A DNA stretch of 64,000 bases from assembly GCA_023212695.1 (NCBI GenBank), contig JALCCG010000022.1, positions 62,001 to 126,000 of the forward strand, given 5' to 3'. Within the stretch, counting starts at the first letter, position 1. Each line of letters opens with the position of its first letter. The notes under the pieces were generated by a model. The model saw only the letters and a list, made by a program, of their open reading frames with translations, was not told the origin of the DNA and searched no databases. Shown one piece after another: positions 40,765 through 49,863 of the stretch. A program made the translations under genes and the position numbers. This stretch comes from Sporisorium sorghi (Eukaryota; Basidiomycota; Ustilaginomycetes; Ustilaginales; Ustilaginaceae).

Positions 40765-40998
40765 CGCTTGGGAAGGTCCATGAAAGAGGAAATCTTCAGC
40801 AGAACCGCAGTCGACGAGCACGCGCACATCGTCCATCTGCAGCAAGTAGGCGAGAGCGCGCGGATGCTCTTTTTCTTTTGATGCTGTTGCTGCTGCATCC
40901 GATTCCAGCTTGGTTCGCACGCTCTTTTCGGATCCACCCGCCGCCGCCGATTCTGCGGCGGCGGCATATGGCACCGAAAGAGGGACGAATGTGATCAT
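37777..40998 (-). CDS. CFT2: Cleavage and polyadenylation factor subunit Cft2/CPSF100
   Basis: Non-catalytic metallo-beta-lactamase/beta-CASP subunit of the pre-mRNA 3'-end processing complex, partner of Ysh1/CPSF73. 1073 aa from the ATG at 40998 (MITFVPLSVPY); the 78-residue in-frame extension to 41232 is not conserved. Seen: ALAYLLQMDDVRVLVDCG, the degenerate metal motif LLSHSSLDHLG (in place of HxHxDH), QVYATMPVQSMGKL, YNAGHSLGGAVWKI and ALDWNHNRERHLDG. The beta-CASP part has LLFPIDASARLLELMVLF and VVLISRGEPGSL. The C-terminal domain has YIEMSGLNDGRALKTLIPQL and PRRLVMVNGD. Disordered Gly/Glu/Ala insertions around 640-720 and 940-970 enlarge it compared with yeast (859 aa). Shares a 353-bp promoter with CHS5. 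Loss of the metal ligands fits a structural role. Confidence 0.93.
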
Positions 40999-41351
40999 TC
41001 CTTGCCTTTTGCCTCGTTGTTGCTGTGTCAGACAGACAGGTGATGGTGGAAAGGGAAGAGTGAGAAGGAGCGGTGAATCCGACTTGGGAATTCGGATTCG
41101 CCTACAAAAAGAAAACACTGAGGCGGCTGCAGAGCGCTGTCGTCTGTGCGGCACAAGAAATGGAAATCGGGCTTGCACATTCGGCTGAGGCCCCGAATGA
41201 GAAGAAATGTGGGCCAAGCCAAAGCGCAACATGGGACAGCGCGTGTTCTGAACTGCGCTCAGACTTGCACCCTGTCTTTCTCTTTTTCCCTTCCTTCCTC
41301 TTTGCTTCCGTCATCCTTCATCGCATCACCTCTTTCTACGACACGGACGGC
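40999..41351. other. Divergent promoter CFT2/CHS5
   Basis: 353 bp. A pyrimidine-rich tract (41273-41306) precedes the CHS5 start. The longer open frames running through it on both strands lack conservation. Confidence 0.6.
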
Positions 41352-42875
41352 ATGTCGGCTCACTACGTCGGCCAAATCGCCCCCAACTACATCCACTCCA
41401 CCATGCAGGCCAACAGCTCAGATGACTCGTTCACCTTCACCGTCGGCAAGCTCGATGCGGGCATGGCCATCCTCATTGGCGACAAGGCTTCGCTCATCGA
41501 GTTCCCCTCGCTACTCCTTCCACCAGGCGTATCTTCCGGAAGTGTCGTCAACATCCGCGTCATGCGGAACGACCAGCAGGAACGACGCCAGAAGGACGAA
41601 TTCGATCAGTTGCAGCAAGACATCCTGCACACGTTTGGGCAGCAGTCACCCAAGGCACCGGCGCTGCGACTGCGCAACGTGACCCAGACGTCCGTGACGC
41701 TGGAGTGGGATCGTCTGAGCCTTGCTACGGCTACGCTGCTGTCGCTTGACATTTACCGCAATGGTCAGAGGCTGGCACCCATCCCGAATCCGCTGCACAA
41801 CACATCTACAAAACTGTCCGGTCTCGACGTGAATGCCGAATACACGTTCCACTTGGTCATGAAGACCACAGCCGGCACTTTGTCCTCACCCGTGATCAAG
41901 ACGCGCACACACACCATCAACGACACGTCGGGCATCAGCGTCTGCTTCGGCCACGTGCACGACCGCCAGATGCTCGAAGCGGCCAAGAGGGCGTTGGCCA
42001 ACATGAAGGCCAAGTGGAGCGACCGCATCCAGATCGACACGACGCACTACGTGTGCACGGATCCGAGGAATCCAGGCGACGTGAATGCGCCCCAGGGCTC
42101 ACAGGGGCAGGGATATGCCAAGGCGATGCAGCTGAGCATCCCCGCGGTGCTGCCGCACTGGATCTTTGCGTGTCACGACCAGAAGAAGATGGTGGGCATC
42201 TCGCCATTTTACCTGGATCAGGACCCGCCGAATGCCAGCACGGTGAGGCAGAGCATCGACAACGTGCTCGGCAAGCAGGCTGCGTCCACATCGGCAGCGG
42301 CGGCGGATAGCACGTCGCCTCCACCACCGCCTCTGGAGAAAGACGCACAGTCCGCAGCAGCTGATACGACGCCTAAAGTGGCACGAGGGGCGGCAACGCA
42401 GGAGGTGGCAGCGAAATCAGCACCGTTTGCAGCTGAGGACGTCTCGCCGCTTACTGAGCAAGCTGCGGGGGCGGCACTGGACGACAAAGATGCGTCCGGC
42501 TCGGCACTCGGTCTAGACCTGTCCAGTCACGAGGCGTCGACGCCGGCACCACCTCCCATCATCACCACCTCGGCGCCCTCCGAAGACGGCGATTCTGAAA
42601 CACACCCGCCACCACCGCCTCAGGTCGTCATCACGTCGTCCGAGTCGCAAGATTTCGCCTCCCACGCTATCGAGACTACCGAGCAGGAACCAGAACCGAC
42701 AGCAGTCAGCGGAGCAGAAGCCGAGGAGGAGAAACACGTCGACGCCACTACGCATGCGCAGAGCTTGGGTGAGACCGACGACGATGCCGAGGGCGAGGGC
42801 GAGATGGACGATGTCAGTCTGGGTGGGGGTACTAATGCTGACGATGAAGTGGATGAGGATAGGCGCGTGTACTGA
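41352..42875 (+). CDS. CHS5: Chs5-type exomer component
   Basis: Scaffold of the exomer cargo adaptor that exports chitin synthase III and other cargo from the trans-Golgi to the plasma membrane. 507 aa from the ATG at 41352 (MSAHYVGQ). Order: N-terminal dimerisation segment with FTFTVGKLDAGMAILIGD, a linker with a helical QQERRQKDEFDQLQQDI, then a fibronectin type III domain (LRLRNVTQTSVTLEWDRLS, LDVNAEYTFHLVMKT). A BRCT domain follows (ISVCFGHVHD, THYVCTDPRNP, IPAVLPHWIFACHDQKK). The last 210 residues are acidic Ala/Ser/Pro/Glu-rich and disordered, as in yeast Chs5. FBE (FN3-BRCT) order is diagnostic. Divergent from CFT2 and convergent with the F-box gene. Confidence 0.93.
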   Translation: MSAHYVGQIAPNYIHSTMQANSSDDSFTFTVGKLDAGMAILIGDKASLIEFPSLLLPPGVSSGSVVNIRVMRNDQQERRQKDEFDQLQQDILHTFGQQSPKAPALRLRNVTQTSVTLEWDRLSLATATLLSLDIYRNGQRLAPIPNPLHNTSTKLSGLDVNAEYTFHLVMKTTAGTLSSPVIKTRTHTINDTSGISVCFGHVHDRQMLEAAKRALANMKAKWSDRIQIDTTHYVCTDPRNPGDVNAPQGSQGQGYAKAMQLSIPAVLPHWIFACHDQKKMVGISPFYLDQDPPNASTVRQSIDNVLGKQAASTSAAAADSTSPPPPPLEKDAQSAAADTTPKVARGAATQEVAAKSAPFAAEDVSPLTEQAAGAALDDKDASGSALGLDLSSHEASTPAPPPIITTSAPSEDGDSETHPPPPPQVVITSSESQDFASHAIETTEQEPEPTAVSGAEAEEEKHVDATTHAQSLGETDDDAEGEGEMDDVSLGGGTNADDEVDEDRRVY

Positions 42876-42897
42876 GGCCCTCTCATGTTTACGTCGT

Positions 42898-42922
42898 CAC
42901 ACACACACACACACACACACAC
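42898..42922. repeat. (CA)n microsatellite
   Basis: About 12 CA units 22 bp after the CHS5 stop codon, within its presumed 3' untranslated region. Confidence 0.95.
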
Positions 42923-43070
42923 TCTTCGAAGAACACTCATTCACATCCGATCTGTCTCGAAACACCATGGCTGTAACGAATGCTGATGAGCCGAAAACCG
43001 AGCAATCCAATACGACAACGACGATCGATACAACAATGCGCGCAGGGTATCCTTGAACAAAAGCTCTGCA

Positions 43071-43985
43071 TCACTCCCACAACCCGCCATCGCCGGCGGC
43101 GCCCGTCTTGACGCCGCCCTTCTCGCGCTTACCTTTAAACTTGCCGCCCTTGGCACCGGACTTGTAGTAATCGCGCATCTGCTGCTTTGTCCACTCTGCC
43201 TCCAGTTCCTGCTTCCACTGCTGCATCCTTGCCTCGTGGGTGGTCATGATCCCTGCGTCCTGCATCCTCTGCGTTCGCGATGGCGTCGTCGTCCCTGATC
43301 CGGGCAGCGACTCTGCGCGAGCAGCGTCTTTGAGCTGCATGCGCTTCTGGCGGGCGAATTGGGTTTTCCAGTCGGTCTTGCTCTCGCGGCGCGTCCATTT
43401 GGCGCCGCCGCTGCCCCAGGCGGGAATCGCGGGGAGGGCGGTGTCGAGCGAGGTGGCGGAGAACGTGTGCTGGTAGTGGCGGTACCAGCAGTAGTTGAGC
43501 GTGGCCGAGCGGCGCCAGCGTCTCGACACACCGGAGCACGCGAGGAGCGATTCGACGGGGAGCTGGAGGAAGATGTGCTGCGCGATCTCGCTCGTGAGCG
43601 AGCGCAGCGGGTCCGTCTTGCTACGCTTCTTGCTGGATGTGGTGGAGCGAAGCTTGCTGGCACCGAGCTGTTTGGAAGACGAGGACGCGCCGGTGGCGGC
43701 GGTGGTGCTGTCGGCGTCGCTCTCGAAATCCGTCGTGTCGGTCTCGACTGCGAGGCGCGAGGAGGTAGAGTGGGCGCGTGTGGGCGAGGTGGGGCGACTG
43801 CGCTCGAGTGGAGTAGCAGTGGCAGTGGCGGGCCAAGACTGGACGTTGACCAGCTCGTCGTCCGTGTCGACCTGCTCCCAGTCGTTGAGGCCTTCCTTGG
43901 TCTCGGCTGCTGTGTCGGATGTGCCGCCGAGTGTCGCGTTCGCCAGCCGCGAACTGAGCACGCTTTGTAGGAGGTTCGACATCAT
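43071..43985 (-). CDS. F-box protein
   Basis: 304-aa protein, presumed SCF ubiquitin-ligase substrate receptor. Residues 1-125 are Ser/Thr/Ala-rich and disordered, with an acidic patch (WEQVDTDDELVNVQ). The F-box lies at about 126-170: DPLRSLTSEIAQHIFLQL, then PVESLLACSGVSRRWRR and a Trp/Tyr-rich NYCWYRHYQ. After it come WTRRESKTDWKTQFARQKR and a charged helix with QQWKQELEAEWTKQQMRDYY, ending in a Gly/Lys-rich tail GGKFKGKREKGG. No WD40 or LRR substrate domain is present, so the target is unknown. Two adjacent ATGs (43985, 43982) are possible starts. Single exon. Confidence 0.8.
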   Translation of the reverse strand: MMSNLLQSVLSSRLANATLGGTSDTAAETKEGLNDWEQVDTDDELVNVQSWPATATATPLERSRPTSPTRAHSTSSRLAVETDTTDFESDADSTTAATGASSSSKQLGASKLRSTTSSKKRSKTDPLRSLTSEIAQHIFLQLPVESLLACSGVSRRWRRSATLNYCWYRHYQHTFSATSLDTALPAIPAWGSGGAKWTRRESKTDWKTQFARQKRMQLKDAARAESLPGSGTTTPSRTQRMQDAGIMTTHEARMQQWKQELEAEWTKQQMRDYYKSGAKGGKFKGKREKGGVKTGAAGDGGLWE

Positions 43986-44393
43986 TGAAAAGGAGAGAGG
44001 GAAAGCTGTTGGAAATGATCAATCGGATGGACCGAAGTGATTGAGGTGGTGATGGTCGAAAGGCAAGTTGGATTGTGCGCCGAAGTGAGTCAGCTGCAGG
44101 GTCTCTCGAGTCTCCCGCCGCTGGGCGGAAAGGCCGTGTGACTGCGCTCGAGTCAGTCGGAGGCGCCGGTTTCTTGGCTCAGTTTCGCCTCCACACCGCG
44201 GCGAAGGGCGTGTGTGCACGCGTGCAGCTGAGCAACGTCAGAGCGCTTTTTCCCACTTGCTCCTCACCTCCTTGCCTCCTTGCCGCCATCCTTCTACGCC
44301 ACCCGCTAGGCCAAACCATCGCAAATCATGCTTGCACTCCAATCATGACCTCTCTCATTAGATATCCCCTGACGGGCTGTACCGCCGACAAAC
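43986..44393. other. Divergent promoter between F-box gene and metallo-beta-lactamase-fold gene
   Basis: 408 bp; nothing specific recognised. Confidence 0.55.
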
Positions 44394-45334
44394 ATGTCGA
44401 CGGTCGAGCTGCACAAGCTCAACGGCGACACCTCGTGGCTTTTGCGTCTGCCAACATCAAGCTCGAGCAAAGACACTCGATTCTACAACCTCGTACTAGA
44501 CCCATGGCTGGACCCTACACCACAGGTAGACGGCTCACCTCTCTTCTCGCGCCAGACACGCATCGAGCCTGCGGCGTTTGCGTCGATCGCTGAACTCGAC
44601 TCGTGGCTGCAGCAGTCGCAGGGAGGACAGCTAGATGCGATGCTCTTCAGTCACCCGTTCACGGACCACTTGCATCCCGAGACTGTCGCCGCTGATGCCG
44701 TGTCGATCGCCGTGCTGCAGCGAGTCACCGTGTTCACCACAGCGGACTCGCTCGCGGCCTTGCGATCACTTGGTGTCGCACTGGATAGCGCGAAAATAGT
44801 GAACCTCTCGTCGCTCGCAGCGCGGCAAGATGTGGATCAAGTGGGGAAGATGCCAGCAGGGACATCCATCACGCACCTCCGCGCACGCGACTGGTCCCTC
44901 AGCCCCGCATGGCCCAAGCTGCACTCAGCCATCCTCGTCTCCGCCCCCACCACCGCCGGCCGCGTGCACATCGTCTACTCCCCTCACGGTATCACCCCCC
45001 ACTCGCTCCCGGAGATCCTCAAACAATACCCTGCAGAAAACGAGAAGAGAGAGTTCTCATCCACAGCTTCGACCGCCAAACGCTGCCCTTGATCGGCGTG
45101 GTGGCGTGTGGCTTTCCGAATGTTTTGGATCTGATGCCTTGTTTGCAGCCCGACGTGGTGCTGGCGACGCACGATGAGAGGAAGCAGGCGGAAGGTGTGG
45201 TTGGGAGGTTGATCTCACGGAACGTTTTTGCGCTGGAAGACGCTCAGCGGTTGATGGAGGAGCGGTATCCGCAACACGCGCAGCGGTGCACATTGAAGCA
45301 GCTGGCTCCCGGAGAGAGCGTGTCTATCGGCTAA
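44394..45334 (+). pseudogene. Metallo-beta-lactamase-fold protein gene with a one-base frameshift
   Basis: The first frame runs from 44394 and stops at 45092. The rest of the protein continues in another frame to a stop at 45334. Seen in the first part: LPTSSSSKDTRFYNLVLDPW, then AMLFSHPFTDHLHPET, which resembles the metal-binding loop of the fold with a degenerate first His pair. Later come HSAILVSAP and VHIVYSPHGITPHSL. Seen in the second frame: VLIHSFDRQTLPLIGVVACG, DLMPCLQPDVVLATHDERK and FALEDAQRLMEERYP. The switch falls in the purine tract gaagagagag (about 45044-45053). No GT-AG pair of plausible length fits there, so a missing base is the simplest explanation. It resembles a UlaG-like fungal hydrolase family of unknown substrate. 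Sequencing error or real mutation cannot be separated. Confidence 0.7.
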
Positions 45335-45415
45335 GCTCTCTCTCACCTCCTGCCTTGCGATGAACAGATGTACTTGCACAGCCTCGCACCTGCATCCATG
45401 TCTCGTTAAAAGTTT

Positions 45416-45417
<2 letters not shown>

Positions 45418-45464
<47 letters not shown>
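45418..45464. repeat. Poly-T tract (47)
   Basis: Longest homopolymer in the window, followed directly by AAAAAA. Lies 84 bp after the end of the frameshifted gene. Confidence 0.95.
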
Positions 45465-45472
<8 letters not shown>

Positions 45473-45474
45473 CC

Positions 45475-45495
45475 GGCGTGTGTAATTAACACGCC
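45475..45495. repeat. Inverted repeat / hairpin
   Basis: Perfect 7-bp arms GGCGTGT and ACACGCC around a 7-base AT-rich loop (gtaatta), just after the T47/A6 tract. Confidence 0.7.
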
Positions 45496-45501
45496 TGGGA
45501 T

Positions 45502-45507
45502 ACGCGT
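45502..45507 (+). promoter_or_regulatory. MluI cell-cycle box (MCB)
   Basis: ACGCGT, the consensus bound by the MBF (Mbp1-Swi6) factor in fungi, 763 bp before the RNR1 start. Confidence 0.4.
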
Positions 45508-45798
45508 CTCCACGCCGAGCGCGTCCAGCTCAGAGATCAAATTCGTAGAATTCTAGACAGCGCGAAGGCAAGCAAAATTCACTCGGAGAAGAAGCTGCAG
45601 CCCGGGCAAAATTCAAGGCCGCTGGCTTCGAGCTGAAGTTGTGAGATCTCTCGACGTCACGTCCAGTCCGAGATTTCCTCGAGAGCGCGTTGCTGACCAG
45701 CAGCCAGCTCGCCAGCTCCTCAAAATTCGCGCTCACCGAAGTTTGATTGCTGAGCGCGACGTGGTGTAAATGAGCTAAATAAACTCTTCTCTCTTCAA

Positions 45799-45813
45799 CG
45801 CGACAACGCGAAA
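45799..45813 (+). promoter_or_regulatory. Tandem ACGCGA / CGCGAAA boxes
   Basis: ACGCGACAACGCGAAA contains two CGCG cores 7 bp apart; CGCGAAA fits the SCB consensus CRCGAAA. Located about 460 bp before RNR1, consistent with G1/S control of that gene. Binding is inferred. Confidence 0.4.
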
Positions 45814-45927
45814 GGCTCAGCCAATCTCTGGCTCTTCTAGTGTGTGTGTGTGTGTGTGAGAGAGAGAGAAAGAGAGAAGGGAGAGCAACACTTACGAAAA
45901 CATTAGAAATTTTGCTCGCACAGCGTA

Positions 45928-45971
45928 GCACAGCACACAGCACAGCACAGCACAGCACAGCACAGCACAGC
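45928..45971. repeat. GCACA pentanucleotide array
   Basis: Roughly eight copies of GCACA/CAGCA with minor variation, 300 bp upstream of RNR1. Confidence 0.9.
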
Positions 45972-46269
45972 GCGCGTTGCGGTCACACGGCCTCAGTCAG
46001 TCACATATAATACTGAGCCTTGAATCCATCTCACCTTCTTGCCTTCCTCCTCCATCGTCGCACTGGTCTCTCTCCATCACCACCCCCTCTCCCTCTAGCA
46101 TTGTTTTCTTTCCTTCCCTTGCATCTGCTTCCCCATCGTGCGCACGTCCACCCATTCCCTGTCTTGATCTCGCTTTGACGCCATCGTCCTCGGCATCGCC
46201 ACCACCACATATACCATTCAGCCACTTTCACAGCATTCCGCACTGCCAACGCGGTCCTAGTCACACAAC

Positions 46270-49103
46270 ATGATCTACGTATACAAGCGAGGTGAGTAGC
46301 AGCTTCCAAAACGCGCGCGTCGGCAGCCATCCTGGCAATCATCGCTTGGACAGACACGCGTCTTTGGCTCGCCCGCTCGAACAACTTGCTGACGCGCTGC
46401 TTCCTTCCTCCTCCCCCAACCACAGACGGCCGCAAGGAGGTCGTCAAGTTCGACAAGGTCACAGCCCGAATCTCCAAGCTCTGCTACGGTCTCGACCAGA
46501 ACTATGTCGACCCCATCGAGATCACCCGCAAGGTCATCGACGGCATCTACGAGGGTGTCACTACCGTCGAGCTCGACAACCTCGCAGCCGAGACCGCCGC
46601 CTACAAGACCACCACCCACCCAGACTACGCCGTCCTCGCAGCACGTATCGCCATCAGCAACTTGCACAAGGAGACCAAGAAGAACTTCAGCCAGGTCGTC
46701 CAGGACCTCTACGAGTACGTCAACCCCAAGAACGGCCGCCACAGCCCCATGATCTCGGACACCACCTACAAGGTCGTCATGGAGCACAAGGACCAGCTTG
46801 ACTCGGCCATCATCTTCGAGCGCGACTTCCACTACAACTTCTTCGGCTTCAAGACGCTCGAGCGCTCCTACCTCCTCCGCATCAATGGCAAGGTCGCCGA
46901 GCGTCCCCAGCACATGCTCATGCGTGTCGCCGTCGGCATCCACGGCAACGACATCGAGAGCGCCATCGAGACTTACAACCTCATGTCGCAAAAGTACTTT
47001 ACCCACGCCTCGCCCACCCTCTTCAATGCCGGTACGCCGCACCCGCAGCTCTCGTCGTGCTTCCTGGTCACCATGAAGGACGACTCGATCGACGGAATCT
47101 ACGACACGCTCAAGACGTGTGCCATGATCTCCAAGACCGCCGGTGGTATCGGCCTCAACATCCACTGCATCCGAGGCACCGGCTCCTACATTGCCGGCAC
47201 CAACGGTGTCAGCAACGGTATCGTGCCCATGCTCCGCGTCTTCAACAACACCGCCCGCTACGTCGATCAGGGCGGCAACAAGCGCCCCGGTGCCTTCGCC
47301 ATCTACATTGAGCCGTGGCACTCGGACGTCTTCGAGTTCCTCGACCTCCGCAAGAACCACGGCAAGGAGGAGGTGCGTGCCCGTGAGCTCTTCTACGCGC
47401 TCTGGGTTCCCGATCTCTTCATGAAGCGTGTCGAGCAGAACGGCGACTGGTCGCTCATGTGCCCCAACGAGTGCCCCGGCCTCGCCGACTGCTACGGCGA
47501 CGAGTTCGAGCGCCTCTACGAGCGCTACGAGGCCGAGGGCCGTTCCAAGCGCACCGTCAAGGCGCAGAAGCTCTGGTACGCCATCCTCGAGTCGCAGACC
47601 GAGACCGGCAACCCTTTCATCCTCTACAAGGACGCCGCCAACCGCAAGAGCAACCAGAAGAACCTCGGCACCATCAAGTGCTCCAACCTCTGCACCGAGA
47701 TCATCGAGTACAGCGCCCCCGACGAGGTCGCCGTCTGCAACTTGGCCTCCATCGCCCTCCCCACCTTCATCGACCCCGTCACCAAGACGTACGACTTCAA
47801 GCGTCTCCACGAGGTCGCCAAGGCCATCTGCAAGAACCTCAACAAGATCATCGACATCAACTACTACCCCGTCGAGGAAGCCCGCCGATCCAACATGCGC
47901 CACCGCCCCATTGGCATCGGTGTCCAGGGTCTCGCCGACGCCTTCATGATCATGGGCTACGCCTTTGAGTCGCCCGAGGCTCGCCGTCTCAACGTGCAGA
48001 TCTTCGAGACCATCTACCACGCCGCTCTCGAGCGATCGTGCGAGCTGGCCCAGGAGCACGGCACCTACGAGACTTACGCCGGCTCGCCCGCCTCGCAGGG
48101 TGAGCTGCAGTACGACATGTGGGGCGTCACCCCTTCGGACCTCTGGGACTGGGCCGAGCTCAAGGCCAAGATCGCCAAGCACGGTCTGCGCAACTCGCTG
48201 CTGCTCGCTCCCATGCCCACCGCGTCGACCAGCCAGATCCTCGGCTTCAACGAGTGCTTCGAGCCGTACACGTCCAACATCTACTCGCGCCGTGTGCTCG
48301 CCGGCGAGTTCCAGGTGGTTAACCCCTGGTTGCTCCGTGAGCTCGTCGAGCAGGGTCTGTGGAACGACACGATGAAGAACCGCATCATCGCCCACGGCGG
48401 TTCCATCCAGAACGTGCCCGGCATCCCCGACCGCATCAAGAAGCTCTACAAGACCGTATGGGAGATCAGCCAGAAGGCCATCATCGACATGGCCGCCGAC
48501 CGTGGTGCGTTCATCTGCCAGTCGCAGTCGCTCAACATCCACCTCTCGGCGCCCACCTTCGGCCAGCTCACCTCGATGCACTTCTACGGCTGGAAGAAGG
48601 GTCTCAAGACCGGAACCTACTACCTGCGTACCAAGCCCGCCTCCAACGCGATCCAGTTTACCCTTTCGGTCGCCGAGGTCAACGAGGCCAAGGCTGCTGC
48701 TTCCAAGCGCACCGGCACGCCTGTCAAGAAGATCGAGGACGCCCCTGCTGTCGTTGCTGCCGAGACCACCTCGGCTGCTCCCGCCGCCGTCGCTGTCAAG
48801 GCTGCCAATGGCGTCGAGTCTGTGACGCAGGGTGTTGGCAAGCTCGGTATCGACGGCACCGTCACCAAGGACGGCCCCGGCGTTCGCAGCCCCGAAGAGG
48901 TCAAGGCTATCCAGGAGGCCAAGGCCGTCGCAGAGAAGGAGCAGCAGAAGACCGCCGAGCTCACCGATTCCGCCACCAAGGATGGCGAGATTGATCCCGG
49001 CTTTGCCGCCGCCCTCGAACGCCAGCGTCTGCGTCAGCAGGAGGCGGATACGCTGTTGTGCAGCCTGGAAAATAAATCAGCGTGTATGATGTGCTCTGGT
49101 TGA
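46270..49103 (+). CDS. RNR1: Ribonucleotide reductase large subunit
   Basis: Class Ia ribonucleoside-diphosphate reductase alpha chain, making dNDPs with the R2 subunit. 899 aa from exon 1 (46270-46291, only 22 coding bases) and exon 2 (46426-49103); intron GTGAGT...ACAG. N-terminal ATP-cone: [17 protein letters not shown] (activity site). Then [20 protein letters not shown] with the first active-site Cys, [34 protein letters not shown] and [27 protein letters not shown] and SNLCTEI follow, with [11 protein letters not shown] containing the second redox Cys, and the phosphate-binding [16 protein letters not shown]. After residue about 750 comes an Ala/Lys/Glu linker and the terminal redox pair SACMMCSG. 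No frameshift. Upstream MCB/SCB-type boxes suggest S-phase expression. A 768-codon minus-strand frame across this gene is a codon-bias shadow. Confidence 0.97.
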
Positions 49104-49863
49104 TCGTTGTGTCCCGTACCATGCTCCTCGATGTAAATGTCGTCTCGTCTTCACCATGTACTTGTAGCTTCTCTCGGTCTCGTTCATTGATTTTCGCAGC
49201 TTTGTCCCATATCTCAGCGTTGTGGAGTTCCGAAGTGTGTGAGCTCTCTCCTCGCTGTCCCAAGAGGTAACTGTAGCACGTCTACAGAGGGTCACGTTGA
49301 GTTAAGCCTTGATCGTGCGAAGTAGCGGGTGCGGGATCGTGCGGATCATCGACCCAACTTTTTTCGACTCGACCGCATAGCGTGATCCAGTCTTCGTTTC
49401 AAAACGTCGTCTCGTCTCTCGGCTCGAGGGTGTTTGAAGTGCGCGCCGTGTCGGAGCGGGGGCGTAGACGTACTGCGTTCCGAACACGTCGCTTGCGAAA
49501 GCTTGTTGAGATCCAGCGCAAGGACGAGTGACCGAGACAGTTCACCTTCCGTGAGACTTGAGAAGCGTCAGCTCTCAAGCAGGGACCGTTCCTACACGTC
49601 GGACGAGTGCCGGCTAGCAGCGTCACCGATGCGCTTCACACTCAATTTCGCGGCGTCTTCGAGACGAGGGTGGCAGGCTTCGAGAGGCAGCTCGAACAGG
49701 AGGCGGGCGAAAGGAAAGAACACCTGCCAGATTCACCGATACCGCGTCGTGCCATTGCGATCTTCTCAAGACACACGCAGCCCTGCCTCATAGCGATTCT
49801 TCGACCTTCACAAAAGACATCGTTACCATAGAACAGAGAGTGGTGAAAACAAACGGTGACACA
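49104..49863. other. Intergenic region between RNR1 and arrestin 3' ends
   Basis: 760 bp between convergent genes; short unsupported frames only. Confidence 0.6.

Larger units (their letters stand above)
45335..46269. other. Intergenic/promoter region upstream of RNR1
   Basis: 935 bp, rich in tracts: T47, an inverted repeat, MCB/SCB-type boxes, TG/GA repeats near 45840-45875, and a GCACA pentanucleotide array. No gene supported. Confidence 0.65.

Noticed and set aside
41073..41351. In-frame 93-codon extension of CHS5
   Set aside because: Overlaps the divergent promoter and shows no similarity to Chs5, whose conserved part begins soon after the ATG at 41352.
45041..45092. Intron explaining the frame change in the metallo-beta-lactamase-fold gene
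   Set aside because: The only GT-AG pair near the switch would give a 14-nt intron, far below the shortest fungal introns.
46275..48581. 768-codon open frame on the minus strand opposite RNR1
   Set aside because: Antisense shadow caused by strong third-position GC in RNR1; translation is Val/Asp/Gly/Leu-biased without family motifs.
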